The position numbers and the translations under genes are program-made. A stretch of DNA of 47,500 nt. Origin: Glandiceps talaboti. Its lineage: Eukaryota > Hemichordata > Enteropneusta > Spengelidae. The stretch covers positions 6,248,716 through 6,296,215 of the forward strand of contig NC_135557.1 of NCBI RefSeq assembly GCF_964340395.1, written 5' to 3'. Every line of letters starts with the position of its first letter. Positions within the stretch are counted from its first letter, which is position 1. This document shows, one piece after another, positions 19,230-30,480 of the stretch. Under the pieces are notes generated by a model, which saw only the letters and a program-made list of their open reading frames with translations, was not told the DNA's origin and ran no database searches.

Positions 19230-20660
19230 CACAAAGCAACAAACTGGACCGCATCGCTTTACACCGAGTCGAAGTCATGGCGGGAACTCCAGATTGACAC
19301 GTTGACGGACACATTACCCAGTTGCATCTTTATAGTCAGCGGCTGCTGTAAAAAAAATGACGATTTTATTCGATTTGTAATTGTTCAAATTGAAAATGTG
19401 TTCCCATAAATATGTATTTGCAATATTTGGGCGAGAATACACTGTAGTTAAAATGTTTCAAACTGTTGTGTTATTTGTTGCATGCAAATTTACTGCTGAG
19501 AGTGTATTTGTTTCATGCAAATTTAGAATTCTTTTTTGTTTTAGTAATATAGGTCACACCTCTAAGAAAGAGTGGGTTATATGGCTCCATATAGCCCGTC
19601 GAAATGAAGGCCTCTGATTGGCAAGTCGTCTAGCCGTAGTATAAACGCACATGGCGGATGGTAGACTGTCGACAGTCTTTCGTACGTATTTGCTACGTTT
19701 CATATAAAACTAAGTCATCCATTCGCACCGTAGCACTGAATACTGATGCGTCCTGATAGGAACTGCGAGTGCCGGAGGCACGAGTTCATCTAGCTCTAGT
19801 TCATCTAGCATTGCTCCGGATCGGAGCGAGGCGACGACTTTAATTTTAGATAAAACGTAGCAAAAAAGGCACGTCGACAGTCCAGGCGGATGGAGGAGAA
19901 CATATGCTCGAATTAAGCCAAAACGTCAGCGCATATAGTTCACCACTGGTTTCATCGTCTAACATTAGCCATGGTGATCATGACTCAGAGATTTAACACA
20001 TGGGTATCACACCGAAGTTGTACAACCACTGAGGCATCCAATGAAGAATTTAACGAAATGGCGGAGGGTAGTAGAAAATATGCCCATCGACGTCAGAATC
20101 CTGAACGGAAACGTGGATGAGCATACCTTCATTACTGGAATCGTCGTCGAGCAGTGGTACAGACGTGAAGTTGAAATTTGCCAGATGGGTATCACGTTAT
20201 CGAAGTTGTACATCCACCATGGAAACATCCAACGACGAATCTAAGGAAATACGAGTTGCCCCAACAGGTTACATCCCGTCGAATGCAGTCCGTATCAGGA
20301 TCGAAAGATCGCTGGCGCGTCAGACCGTGAGTGCTTTGCACATGACAGAACACTTTTTTCCCATGGCCAACAGGAGTGCTAGCGCTGTCAATGATTAAGA
20401 TGGATATAGTATGTCCTGTGATAAAGTGGTTGTTAGATGGAGTGAGCGTTAAGACGCAAAACGGGTACACTCTGGTAGTTAAATCTGCACCGTCGCTGTA
20501 CCTGAGGGTGGAAAGAAATTAATATTTAACGAACTCAGAGGTGAGGATGTCTGCTCTGAAAATATGCAATTTATTTAGGGAGCCTTCAGTAATTACAAGT
20601 GGGGGGAGGGCGAATAAGGTGCCACTGTTAGCACAACTGAACTAGGGTTCATTACATTCA
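19230..20660. other. Decayed, weakly coding-like DNA
   Basis: GC content rises near 19640-20400. A ~60-bp segment (ATGGGTATCAC...GAAGTTGTACA.CCAC) occurs twice, at about 19999 and 20185. The frame 20117-20398 (ending SALHMTEHFFPMANRSASAVND) is open but has no recognised family. Possibly an old gene or transposon remnant. Confidence 0.3.
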
Positions 20661-20666
20661 TTAGTA

Positions 20667-22860
20667 CTGTCGCAGTTTTCGGACAAGGTCATGTTATTCC
20701 ACGATTGCTATAAAAACTGCAAAATAGTAACACCAATCATTGCTGCTTAGACATTTTCCTTGGGGTCTTTTTCAACGGGGTTTAAAGTCAGAAATAATTT
20801 TGCGGATTACGTAGTCCCCGAATTTATAACCCTACATCGATGAATTCATAATCGGACGCGAACTTCCGAGCTGATTTTGATTTTAAATTAAATATTGGGC
20901 AAACACATTGGTATTATGGCATTTTAAGTCGATTGTTTTTGCAAAGGAATTATCATCAATACTGTTATACTACCGAATTCGACCCCAGGATTCGATCACA
21001 GTTTATGGCACTGATTGGCAGTCTATGTCTTGGGCGCGCAAGTCTATACTGCCCGATATTGTAACATATGCCTTTTCACATGACTTTGCTGGAGCGAAAA
21101 AACACTGACAACTACATGTATATGGCAATATTGTTACATACGGCAACTTTGTAGTCGCCGGTATATAGTGCTCTCAAAACCGATACCATAAAATTAGTGT
21201 TGAACCAAAGTTTTAGTATCGCCTGTTCTGTCATACAAGTTATTGAGCATGACAGGGCTCGAAATTCGTTTTTTTTCTTGGTAGCCCAGTTGGGCTACCA
21301 TCATTTAAATTTGGTAGCCCGAGAGCAGTGACTGGTAGCCCATATGCATGCATTCCTAAATTAATGGTGTTTGTGTATATGTGTAACTATATGATGTATT
21401 GAATTTGATGATTGATTGAATAACTTGAGAGGTCACGTTAACGCGTTATGTGTGTGTATTTCACGCCATCTTTGACATTGGGGACGCAATTTTTTGCATG
21501 TATGTGTCCTCTGGGGACGTGTCATAAAGAGGGGACATATGAGGCTTACTGTTAGCAAACAATGTAAGGTTATTATTGCAATGAATAGTAAGATATCCAG
21601 TCGGAGTTCTTACTTGTAACTATTAGCTAAATCTCTTGGTGCAGTGAGACCTGTAAAATCTGAATATGATTCAACGTATGGAAAACGTATAAACAGTTTC
21701 ATAAGCCCCATGGCCATTTCCTGATGTGGAGACTACGTCTTTGGTCTTGGGTAGTTTAGAAACTATGTGCTGTTATCATTATCTATCCACGTGATTGGTT
21801 ACTTATTAACACACGGGTTAGACAGGTTTTGTATCAATACATGACGGCCATTACAGCAAAGCCCCTTCCATTCATGGGCGAAGAGATAATCAAACAGAGC
21901 AGAGTCTAAGACCACATCGGCAGACAGTCCATGCTGAAAACTTCACTCAGATAAATTCAAACCATCACGTCACCATTTCATTCTCACTAAAACTTCAACT
22001 TTCTTTTGAGCTTTGCTACTACTACTAGATCAAATGCATTACGTGAATTTTACCATTCACCACTGCATGCTCTCTGTAGTTGCGTAAGCGTGGTTTACAC
22101 ACGGAATGTTTTAGGCATCGTTCAAGAATAAACGAATCTGTAGGACAGGTGTATACCAAGTTAACAGTTCTCATCAGCAGCATAAGATTTTATCAAACAC
22201 CATTACAACTGTATCTCTGTCAAGTTGAAAGTTAAAGCTGTCATTCATGTGATGGAATTTAGTTACTGCAGTGCTGTACCGAGAGTGTACTGTACTCCGA
22301 CTCTGAGAAGAGCCGAAACGGCCTGGGCCGGAGATCATATTTCCAGAGAATGATTACCATGGAAAATTGAAAGTACAGAAAGATAACATTAAATCGCTAT
22401 ACAGAATATTGTTGCATATAAATGTTTTGTTGTGACATTTTGGAAGTACAAGCTGTGTATACGATATACGGAAGAATGACGCGTACAGTGTACAAGTATT
22501 TCGTGTACATTTGATATACATGTAGTGTGGATGCAAATTTGGAAAAGACGCACTGATTTTAATGCTAATTTTGGCGAGAACACGTCCCACAGGACTGCGA
22601 CCTCGGAGGCCCCCGGCCCGGGAAGGCGTCGGAGTCAGGCTGCCACAGTTTCATTCAAAACAATAGTAGCCCAACTGGGCTACCACTCACATAATTTGGT
22701 AGCCCAGAGACAAACATTGGTAGTCTGTGGACGTGGGACTACCGCGAATTTCGAGCCCTGCATGACAATATGACAGTTCCGAAGAAAAGAGTGAGAATCG
22801 TGGGACGAGTCGATATCTGTCCTAAAACAGAGTCTGTCTGAAAACTGCGACAGTGAGTGT
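20667..22860. mobile_element. Possible outer element with TIR-like ends, enclosing the hAT-like copy
   Basis: ACTGTCGCAGTTTTCGGACA near 20668 is matched in inverse at about 22835-22860 (ACTGTCGCAGTTTTCAGACA on the other strand), with a further similar TTCCACGATT/TCCCACGATT block inside. No clear target duplication was seen. Confidence 0.35.
21253..22760. mobile_element. Non-autonomous hAT-like DNA transposon
   Basis: Perfect 16-bp terminal inverted repeats (CAGGGCTCGAAATTCG / CGAATTTCGAGCCCTG) flanked by a 5-bp duplication CATGA at 21248-21252 and 22761-22765. Subterminal GGTAGCCC motifs recur in both orientations at each end (21281-21343, 22664-22703), resembling hAT transposase-binding repeats. 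There is no long ORF inside. CAGGG termini are typical of hAT; the 5-bp duplication is shorter than the usual 8 bp, so subclass is uncertain. Confidence 0.75.
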
Positions 22861-22881
22861 AGTGCTAAATGCATTGTGTGG

Positions 22882-22910
22882 TGTCTGTCCGTCCGTCCGT
22901 CCGTCCGTCC

Positions 22911-22984
<74 letters not shown>

Positions 22985-23041
22985 GTGCGTGTCTGTCTGT
23001 CTGTCTGTCTGTCTGACTGACTGACTGGCTGTCTGTCTGTC

Positions 23042-23097
<56 letters not shown>
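22882..23097. repeat. (GTCC)n(CTGT)n(GT)n array
   Basis: Ordered blocks: GTCC, then CTGT, a short CTGA stretch, then GT dinucleotide. It directly follows the right TIR-like end near 22860. Confidence 0.95.
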
Positions 23098-23099
<2 letters not shown>

Positions 23100-23159
23100 C
23101 AACTTAAACTCGAGCACCACTGATTGTTTTGATATTTGTTTGGGACTTTGGAAATTGTT

Positions 23160-24721
23160 CAAATCAATATGATCTTATCACCAATGTGCGATTTGGGTCA
23201 AATTGAATACATTCAAGAATCCATTACACGTACGTGGGTTTTGAAAGCTTCTTTCATTCTAACAGTGACACTGGTGTTATGTACAGAATCAACAAGAGGT
23301 GCACTTTGTGTGCCATATGGAACATCTACTTTACCATAGTGCTCAAACAGTACTTCTACTTTATCATTACTCCATTGTATTTTATTTCATTTTCAATGAA
23401 GGAAAGGGGTCGCATGCCAAGTACAGCAAACACTCAAACAATTACTACTTTCATCTTGAAATTTATTGTTTTCATGTTGGTGCTCATCTCATCAGAAAAC
23501 AATTCCCTAATACCAGTTTGAAAGTGTATTTTCTTAATTTCAGTACAGTTCAGTAATTTATGACCCTGTAACGTGATTTTACCATTTCTAGTAGGTGAGG
23601 GATTGCCGAAAATCTTGCATGTGTCTGCCATCTTCCTTTTTCAGTTTTTCAATATCTGCTATGGCTAAATTTACAGCTGGCTGAACCATAGCAAGGTCAA
23701 GGTCTTGTTTTATAAACACTAATGATAATTGTGTAAGTACAGGAACTACATCTATTAGCATTATACATTTTTGCTACAAAGTCATACTGCTGGATATTTT
23801 GTAAGTATTCCTTTTGCCTTACTCTCTGAATTGCCTGTACTCTCAAAGTACACAATGAGTGTCTGTCATGTTCTGTATACGACAGACAATGCTGTATAAA
23901 ATAAAAACCATGTGACATGAAAAATGTATTTTTTATTTTGGCCGTTCGCACAGCTGAATATTTGAAGCAATGATATATATTACTCAGTATTTCTTCATAT
24001 TTGAATAAGTACCCAACCTTATCTGCTGCTTGTGCAGTGCACAAAGCCAAACAGTATGCTATGCAGTGAATATTAACAAGCCTTTGGTTATCTTTCAGTA
24101 GGAGTCTGGTAACACCACCAGCATTTCATGTCATCACACTGGCACCATCACTCCCGACACCTACCAATTTGTCTATTTCTATATTATCTTCCTCAAGTAC
24201 TTTATTATTTATTTCTTGTGTTCTGGTTATTGCTTTGCCATCAGGTATTACAACTTTATTGTATTGGAGAGTTTCTGGTATGAAAGTGCCATTGTGAAGT
24301 AATCTTATGTATATATTAACTTTTTATTTTATTTTCAAAAGCTATACTGAAAAATGGAGTCTGCTGAATTTTAGCTTTCAAACTTGTGGACAGCACTTCT
24401 GCAATTGCATCCTGCATTTCCTCTGCAGCCACATGTATGTGATTCATATATATAGCATATCTACCGTGTTTTAGATGAGCAAGGGTTTCACAACCTTGTA
24501 AATGAAGTAAAGAAGTGTACTTTTAATTTAATGTTGCTATATTTTCTTTTGATAGCCAGTACGCATTCTGGAAAGCAGCAACAGCTGCTTTCAAATTTGC
24601 CAATTCTGTCTGTGTCATGTTTTGTTCTGCATTTAATGATGCTTGCTTGAAGTTGTGTTTGATTTTTAGCTTTAGTAAGCATTCTTTGTTTCCACACAGA
24701 TATTGCAAAACATGCCATCAT
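23160..24721 (-). pseudogene. hAT-superfamily transposase fossil (KIAA1586/ZNF862-like)
   Basis: Reading leftwards from 24721: a possible degenerate zinc-finger segment, NMTQTELANLKAAVAAFQNA, then KLVGVGSDGASVMT followed by an in-frame TGA where a Gly codon is expected (about 24130), GGVTRLL, NIHCIAYCLALCTAQAADKV, YEEILSNIYHCFKYSAVRT, and a decayed C-terminal part. The DGASVMTG and HC.AH.LAL.T-type motifs belong to the RNase-H-like core of hAT transposases and their domesticated relatives. Several stops and frame changes show it is dead. It abuts the Helentron-like insertion at 24722. Confidence 0.75.
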
Positions 24722-24763
24722 TACCTCCCGTAAGGGTACGGGAGGTATTAAAAGGGGAAGGTG

Positions 24764-24802
<39 letters not shown>

Positions 24803-25976
24803 GTCATCATTTTCTAAAAATCGGGTGGCTCAATTGTAATGAAATTTGGGATATATAATCTTTAGGGTAATAGCTAGACCTGATTAGGTTTTGAGCCAGA
24901 TCTGTTAATGTTTAATTAGAGAAATTTGCATAATAATGAAATCAGCTAATTACGCAATATCTTAAGACTGCATTCTTCAATTTCAATATAATTTAGTATA
25001 TTCGTTAAACATAACAACATACATTTGTCCTATAAAATTCGTTGATGTATCTTACAGCGTTAATGAATGATTTGCATAATTAATTATTTTTGGTAATTAG
25101 GCTATATCTTAAGAATGCATACTTCAATTTCAATATAATTCAGTACACACGTTAACCTTAACAATCGCATGTGTCCTGTAAAGCTTGTTGATGTACCTTA
25201 CAGTGTTAATGAATAATTTGCATAATTAATTATTCTTGGTAATTAGGCTATATCTTACGACTGCATACTTCAATTTCAATATAATTCAGTACATATGTTA
25301 ACCATAACAAAGCGGATATGTCCTATAACATTTTTGATAAAGCTTACAGTTTTAATGAAAAATGTGCATAATTAATGATTATAGGTAATTAGGCTATATC
25401 TTATGACTGCATACTTCAATTTCAATACAATTCAGTACATACATTAACCATAACAAATTGTGTAGGTCCTATAATGTTAGTTGATATACCTTAGAGTGTT
25501 AATGAATAATTCGCAAAATTATTGATTTTCGGTATTTAGGCTATATCTTAAGACTGCATACTTCAATTTCAATACAATTTAGTACATATGTTAACCATAA
25601 CAAAGCGGATATGTCCTATAAAACTTTTGATATAGCTTACAGTTTTAATGAAAAATTTGCATAATTAATGATTTTAGGTAACTAGGTTGTATCTTAAAAA
25701 TGCAAGCTTCAAATTTCGTATAATATGATACATATATCAACCATAATAATACGCAACTCTCCTATGAAGTTTGTTGCTACAACTTTTACCTTTAATGAGT
25801 ATTTTGAATAATGAACAATATTCAGTAATTACGCAGTATCATACACTCTTACATACATTAACCTAAGAAAGCACGCTTGTCCAAAAACAAAGCCTGTTAC
25901 TATTGTTTTTTTTAATTTAATGAGTTATTTGCATAATTAGTGATTCCCTTACGGGGGCATTCAGTTTAAATCTGGT
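24720..25976 (-). mobile_element. Helentron-like (HINE/pearl-type) element, copy 3, best preserved
   Basis: Inverse orientation to copy 2 and collinear with it. The right end at 24722-24750 has a clear hairpin, ACCTCCCGTA-CCC-TTACGGGAGGT, followed inwards by (CTGT)n at 24764-24802, then about eight units of 143-150 bp (anchors TTGCATAAT), and the left end CCCTTACGGGGGCATTCAG at about 25947. It inserted against the hAT transposase fossil. Confidence 0.75.
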
Positions 25977-26248
25977 TTTTATATATCCGTAGGTTCAGTG
26001 ATAAGCTTAATTCGATTTTTTTTCACCAGTGTACAAACAATTTAGGTTAGTTTTTTGTTCAGTGATAATTCGATTTTATTTCGATTTCAAGTTCTCACAG
26101 TTCCAAATATCAAAATTGTACATTTTTAGTCTCAATTATTACAGCAGATTTCACCAGTTCTTCCTAGTATTTTTTTCGGATTTTGCTGTATTTTTTGTAT
26201 GATTTTTGATCCATTTACTAGTTTGTTCGTGTTATAGTTTTCAAACCA

Positions 26249-26532
26249 TGCTTAGAATTAGTCAGAACGAACAGGCTAGGACGGTCTCTCCGTCAATGAC
26301 AAAGGAGGCGATACGGGAACGAAACCTGAGGCGAGAACGTGACGGTAGTACACGCGGTCAGTTCGATTTTGTCGCCCCGACTCCAGAAGACAAAAAGAGT
26401 TTTCAGAAGAAAATGTCTAGTTTACGGTCACGCCTGAAAGAAGGAAGGGCTACTAACTGCGACGTGCTGTCAGAAGTCGTCAACTTTTATTTATCACAGC
26501 ATGAACGTGAGACTGGTTCAGACCGACGGTAG
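26249..26532 (+). CDS. Small basic ORF, possible first exon, unknown function
   Basis: From the Met at 26249 the frame runs MLRISQNEQARTVSPSMTKE, a charged helix-forming stretch, SFQKKMSSLRSRLKEG, then CDVLSEVVNFYLSQHE to a stop at 26530-26532. It has richer CpG and more balanced base use than the surrounding A+T-rich DNA. GACG|GTAGTT at its end could be a splice donor. I do not recognise the family; it could be the N-terminus of a transposon protein. Confidence 0.35.
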
Positions 26533-27529
26533 TTTTGACGGCCCGATGTACCAAAGTTGCCCTGTCGAACGCACTGATGACGTTATGTACCTAACGACAA
26601 CATTCAGCGTACAACACCTAGTGTCGACGGTAGAGAAGCACAGCAGATATTGCACTGATAGTTTATTATCTTAAAAAAATCCATTCTGAAACTAAGAACT
26701 CGAGATGTTACCATTTCCATTTCCAGACAATCGGTGCTAATCAACACAAATGGACTATTGTCATCACCACCAGGTGCGTGACTAACGACATAAAATTGTA
26801 ATATACCCAGAAATAGTATGATTATTTTTTTGACATAATTTCAAACCTGGAATACATGTCCAAACAACTAACTACACGTAATTTTGAATCTGTTTTTGAT
26901 ATAGATTTTTGAACATTCGTATTTGGGACCTCAGATCGAAAAACAGAGCATGGCTTTACTGAGCTGTTAGGAGGCACTTTTTATTGTTACATTATTGCAA
27001 CATTTTTGGCACTAGGCTCGAATAAACGAGGGGTCACAGGGAAGCGAACCCGACAACGTCTTCGTAAATATTACGTCACCGGGCACTACCTGCCACAATA
27101 AATCGATAACACATCCCATCCATAGAAAAACACTAGATTGAGTACGAGGTTATCACAACGAGTTATAATAAACAATGTCAGAATACTAGTTTAATCATAT
27201 TTTTCATAAGTTTTCCAACTTCTATGTTTGTGAAGTTGCATCCTCCTGCTGTTTTAATTAAATTGTAGTTTCTTCAACCAGTGGATTTTATGGCGGAAAT
27301 GTTACTAGGCAGGCTTCACGAGGCTGAGCAGCTATGATGGCGATACGAATTCGCATCAACGGGTAGGTTTTTGAATTGAAAACGCCTGTGTCAGTTGTAC
27401 AACTAAACAACCTGCCTAGTAACAATTTCGACTATGTCCTGATACTCTCACTTCAAGTGGTGTTTTCTAAAATGAATAGGGGCTGCACTAAGTAGTATTT
27501 TGCAAGTAGCTTTGACCACCTCCACCCCC

Positions 27530-27562
27530 CCAAAAAAAAAAAAAACAAAAAAAAAAAACACA

Positions 27563-27637
<75 letters not shown>

Positions 27638-27640
27638 AGA
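27530..27640. repeat. A-run plus (AAAT)n microsatellite
   Basis: C-run, A-runs, then about 20 AAAT units. Confidence 0.9.
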
Positions 27641-27951
27641 CAATTGATGTCGCACTGATATACCCAGTGACTAGTCAGTATTTTACTGTCTGTGACTTTG
27701 AACAAATGCGATTGTTTTAAAAGTTTTCATACACAACTAACCATTCTTAAATACTATTCCAAATACTAAATGACTGACTTTCATATTTGACATGTTACGA
27801 ACCGAACATTTAGAGAAGTCAAACAGCACACAATTACATACTTTTCCCTAACATTTCCAGTCGAAACAACAAACGGTCAAACATGGGACACTACACAGCA
27901 TTGCACTTATCAATTATCTCATTTAATTCAGTTGTAATGAAACAATAATTA

Positions 27952-28084
27952 AGCAATAACCCCCGCCGAAGGCGGGTATACACGAGATTTTGGTACACTT
28001 CGCGACATATAGTGCTATATGGAGCGAATTGTACCAAATTCGAGATACTAGCCTTCGGCGGGGGGGGGGGGGGGGGTTATTGCT
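27952..28084. mobile_element. Fold-back MITE with GC-rich ends
   Basis: The arms AGCAATAACCCCCGCCGAAGG...ATTTTGGTACACTTCGC and their inverse meet around CATATAGTGCTATATGG, so almost the whole ~133 bp folds back. The right arm carries a G-run (about 28060-28076) longer than the matching C-run, probably slippage. Non-coding. Confidence 0.7.
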
Positions 28085-28542
28085 ATTATATTATATCAAA
28101 ATAGGTGTCTATATTTCTTCTAAATGTGATTCTGTGGTTATTTATATGCCTGAAAAGGCGAATTCGCACGTACATAAAAAGATCGTCGGTAATAGATCGT
28201 CGGGAACGAGCATATTTTGATGAATGGACGACGTTCGTATCGCCCCCCCCCCCCCACACACACACACTGCATGAACACAAACCATACATTGCATTGTATT
28301 GCATTGACAAATTACTTTATTTACATCATATAATGCCTTACGAAAACGCGTTGAAAACTAGCAACAAAGAAAACGGGGCAAGAGGTCAAAGAAAGTAACA
28401 ATTTTGTTTGGATATTTACATAAGAACAATACAATCTTGTACACTGCTAAAAATAGATGTCTCAGCGTTGAATCAGTTGAATCGGAGAAAGCTCGGGACA
28501 GTAAATCAGAGACGCGACGTTACACAGTCTACTTTTATTACT

Positions 28543-28887
28543 TTAATGGTTAACAAATTGAACATTGACAGAACCTGAAAATGTACAGATTTGAAATAAT
28601 CCTGACGCACTTGACTGATGGTTAAAAGTTAAATTGGCGTTGCTTGATTCAACGAGAGCAGGACGCTGAGACGGCTCGTTGCATGGGAGAACTTGTACCT
28701 TATCAGCCATGGCCAATGATGTTGAAGTCACTGATCGACCGTTGCTTTCGATCGCATGGTCATCAGTGGAATTATTTGGACTACTGTAACCCAAACCCAG
28801 GATACCTGACATACCTTTACTCTGAGGAAGTGTTAACTTATTGGTATAAGAACGAACACTAGCTTCATTTTTGTTAGTACTATTCAT
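28543..28887 (-). CDS. Small ORF or terminal exon with a beta-rich, amyloid-like C-terminus
   Basis: 114 codons, Ser/Asn-rich, ending SASGLFQICTFSGSVNVQFVNH. The alternating hydrophobic/Asn-Gly pattern at the very C-terminus resembles RHIM-like or NLR-associated amyloid signalling motifs, by pattern only. AATAAA lies at 28534-28539, just past the stop. An upstream stop near 28891 and an AG just before the ATG allow either a start here or a splice acceptor. No neighbouring exon was recognised on this strand. Family unknown. Confidence 0.35.
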   Translation of the reverse strand: MNSTNKNEASVRSYTNKLTLPQSKGMSGILGLGYSSPNNSTDDHAIESNGRSVTSTSLAMADKVQVLPCNEPSQRPALVESSNANLTFNHQSSASGLFQICTFSGSVNVQFVNH

Positions 28888-29308
28888 ATGCTAATTTGGG
28901 GGCCCATTTTACCACTGCCAGCCCATTTTACCACAGTTATTATCCAATCAGAATGGCACATAGTAGCATGATATAATATAATATACTATAAATATAAGAT
29001 TTGAGAGTATATTACAGGATTAACTTATAATCTAACGTAGCTGAATAATTGTTCTACATAACGAAATTACTTAGTTCCCAGACATGACTTGCGACTTGAA
29101 CTGTCGACTATCGTGACTTTCAGTGTTACTGGTAGAACACACACACTTTCACAGAGTACAGAGGCAAGGACGGCGAGTTCACGAGTTCACGAGTTCATTG
29201 AGTGTTGAAGGTGGCTACATGGGACAATGTTCTACTCAAGGTTCACCCATTGTACCGAACTGTCGCCGAAGTATTTCTCCATTTATTCGCAATGACGACC
29301 AACTTTAA

Positions 29309-29419
29309 TTTGTAAGACATTTCTCAAGACAGCTAAGTGAAGACGGGCCTCCTTCGATGGAACCACTGGGAACATTTCTGGAACAAGCCATCGACTATCT
29401 CAACTCGCAGCACTTGTAG
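29309..29419 (+). CDS. Possible short coding exon, unknown
   Basis: FVRHFSRQLSEDGPPSMEPL followed by GTFLEQAIDYLNSQHL and a TAG. The same frame is open upstream back to about 29120 except for one TAA at 29306-29308. The end resembles in style the tail of the ORF at 26249 (VLSEVVNFYLSQHE). An AG just before 29313 could be an acceptor. Confidence 0.2.
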   Translation, partial: FVRHFSRQLSEDGPPSMEPLGTFLEQAIDYLNSQHL

Positions 29420-30376
29420 AACAGCCAACGTGGCATTGTAGTATCCGCTATTTAAAGACTATATTAATTTAACAGTACGTGTATACACGTGGTCATTAAC
29501 ATAATGCATACCAAATAAGGTAGGTGGTTTGAGAACCGACCAATAAAAACTGTTTATTGTCACACATGACGTTTGCACTGATATAGTAGTAATGTCATAT
29601 GTTTAGGAGAAGAGGTATTCTCCTCGAATAGTAGAAAATTTGACAAATTACAGTTATCCAGGAGTAATTTCTTGGCAATAAAATAACAAATACATTTATC
29701 TAAGCATCTTGTTTTCCAAACCCACCCTTCTCACATCATGTGGTGTTTCCTAAAATGAACGAACCCACAGTTTATGTTGTGATTTTCAAAATAACTCCTC
29801 ACTAAAATCAGCCCCTCCGCTGGTCAGTTAAAAATAACTGGCCTCTAATGACCGATGACATAGCAGAATTTATTAATGACTAGTCATTATTTTGCTGACC
29901 GTGATTTTAAATTAATTGACAGAAGAGTTTTCATTTGGCTTATTCTCAATCAACAACCAATACCAACTCTTCATTGACAGCGCTTTATTTTTTCTTGATT
30001 ATTCTACAGGAAACTGTAATAGTTGTCTTTCTAATGTTAAACGTCTCAGAGTCTGGTACAGTCGATTAATACGATGTCACAGACTTTTTGTAAAGTAATA
30101 AAATAATTAAACATTATCACACATTCAGTATCAATTCAAATGCAATTTAAGAGAGCACGCGCACAGAACTCGCGCACTCTATCACGACCCGGCACACTTT
30201 GCCCAAATATGGCAAGTGGCACGCTCGCCAATATCCATTCGGTCAGCGATTTGGATTTCTTAATTTCTTCACTACTTTTATGTGTTTGCAAATCAAATGA
30301 CATTTAACAGCCAACGTATGATATTATGCGATTCAAATGATGTTTTCCTGCCATTACAGTGGGTTTATTAGAAAAC

Positions 30377-30480
30377 CTTCACGGCCCGGATATGGGATTT
30401 GTGGACCTCTGTAGTGCGACTTATGGACCCTTCTAAAGTCGGACACTTTTGTCCGCCAAATCCATATCCGGGCCGTAAAG
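30377..30480. mobile_element. Small MITE-like inverted repeat
   Basis: ACGGCCCGGATATGGGATTT at 30381 is mirrored by AATCCATATCCGGGCCGT ending at 30476, with GTGGACC/GTCCGCC continuing inward. About 100 bp, non-coding. Confidence 0.5.

Noticed and set aside
20117-20398. 93-codon plus ORF ending MANRSASAVND
   Set aside because: Possible remnant, but no family, no start context, and the region carries an internal duplication with stops around it.
22882-23097. CRISPR-like regular repeats
   Set aside because: These and the other periodic tracts are tetranucleotide and dinucleotide microsatellites with no spacers, in a eukaryotic genome.
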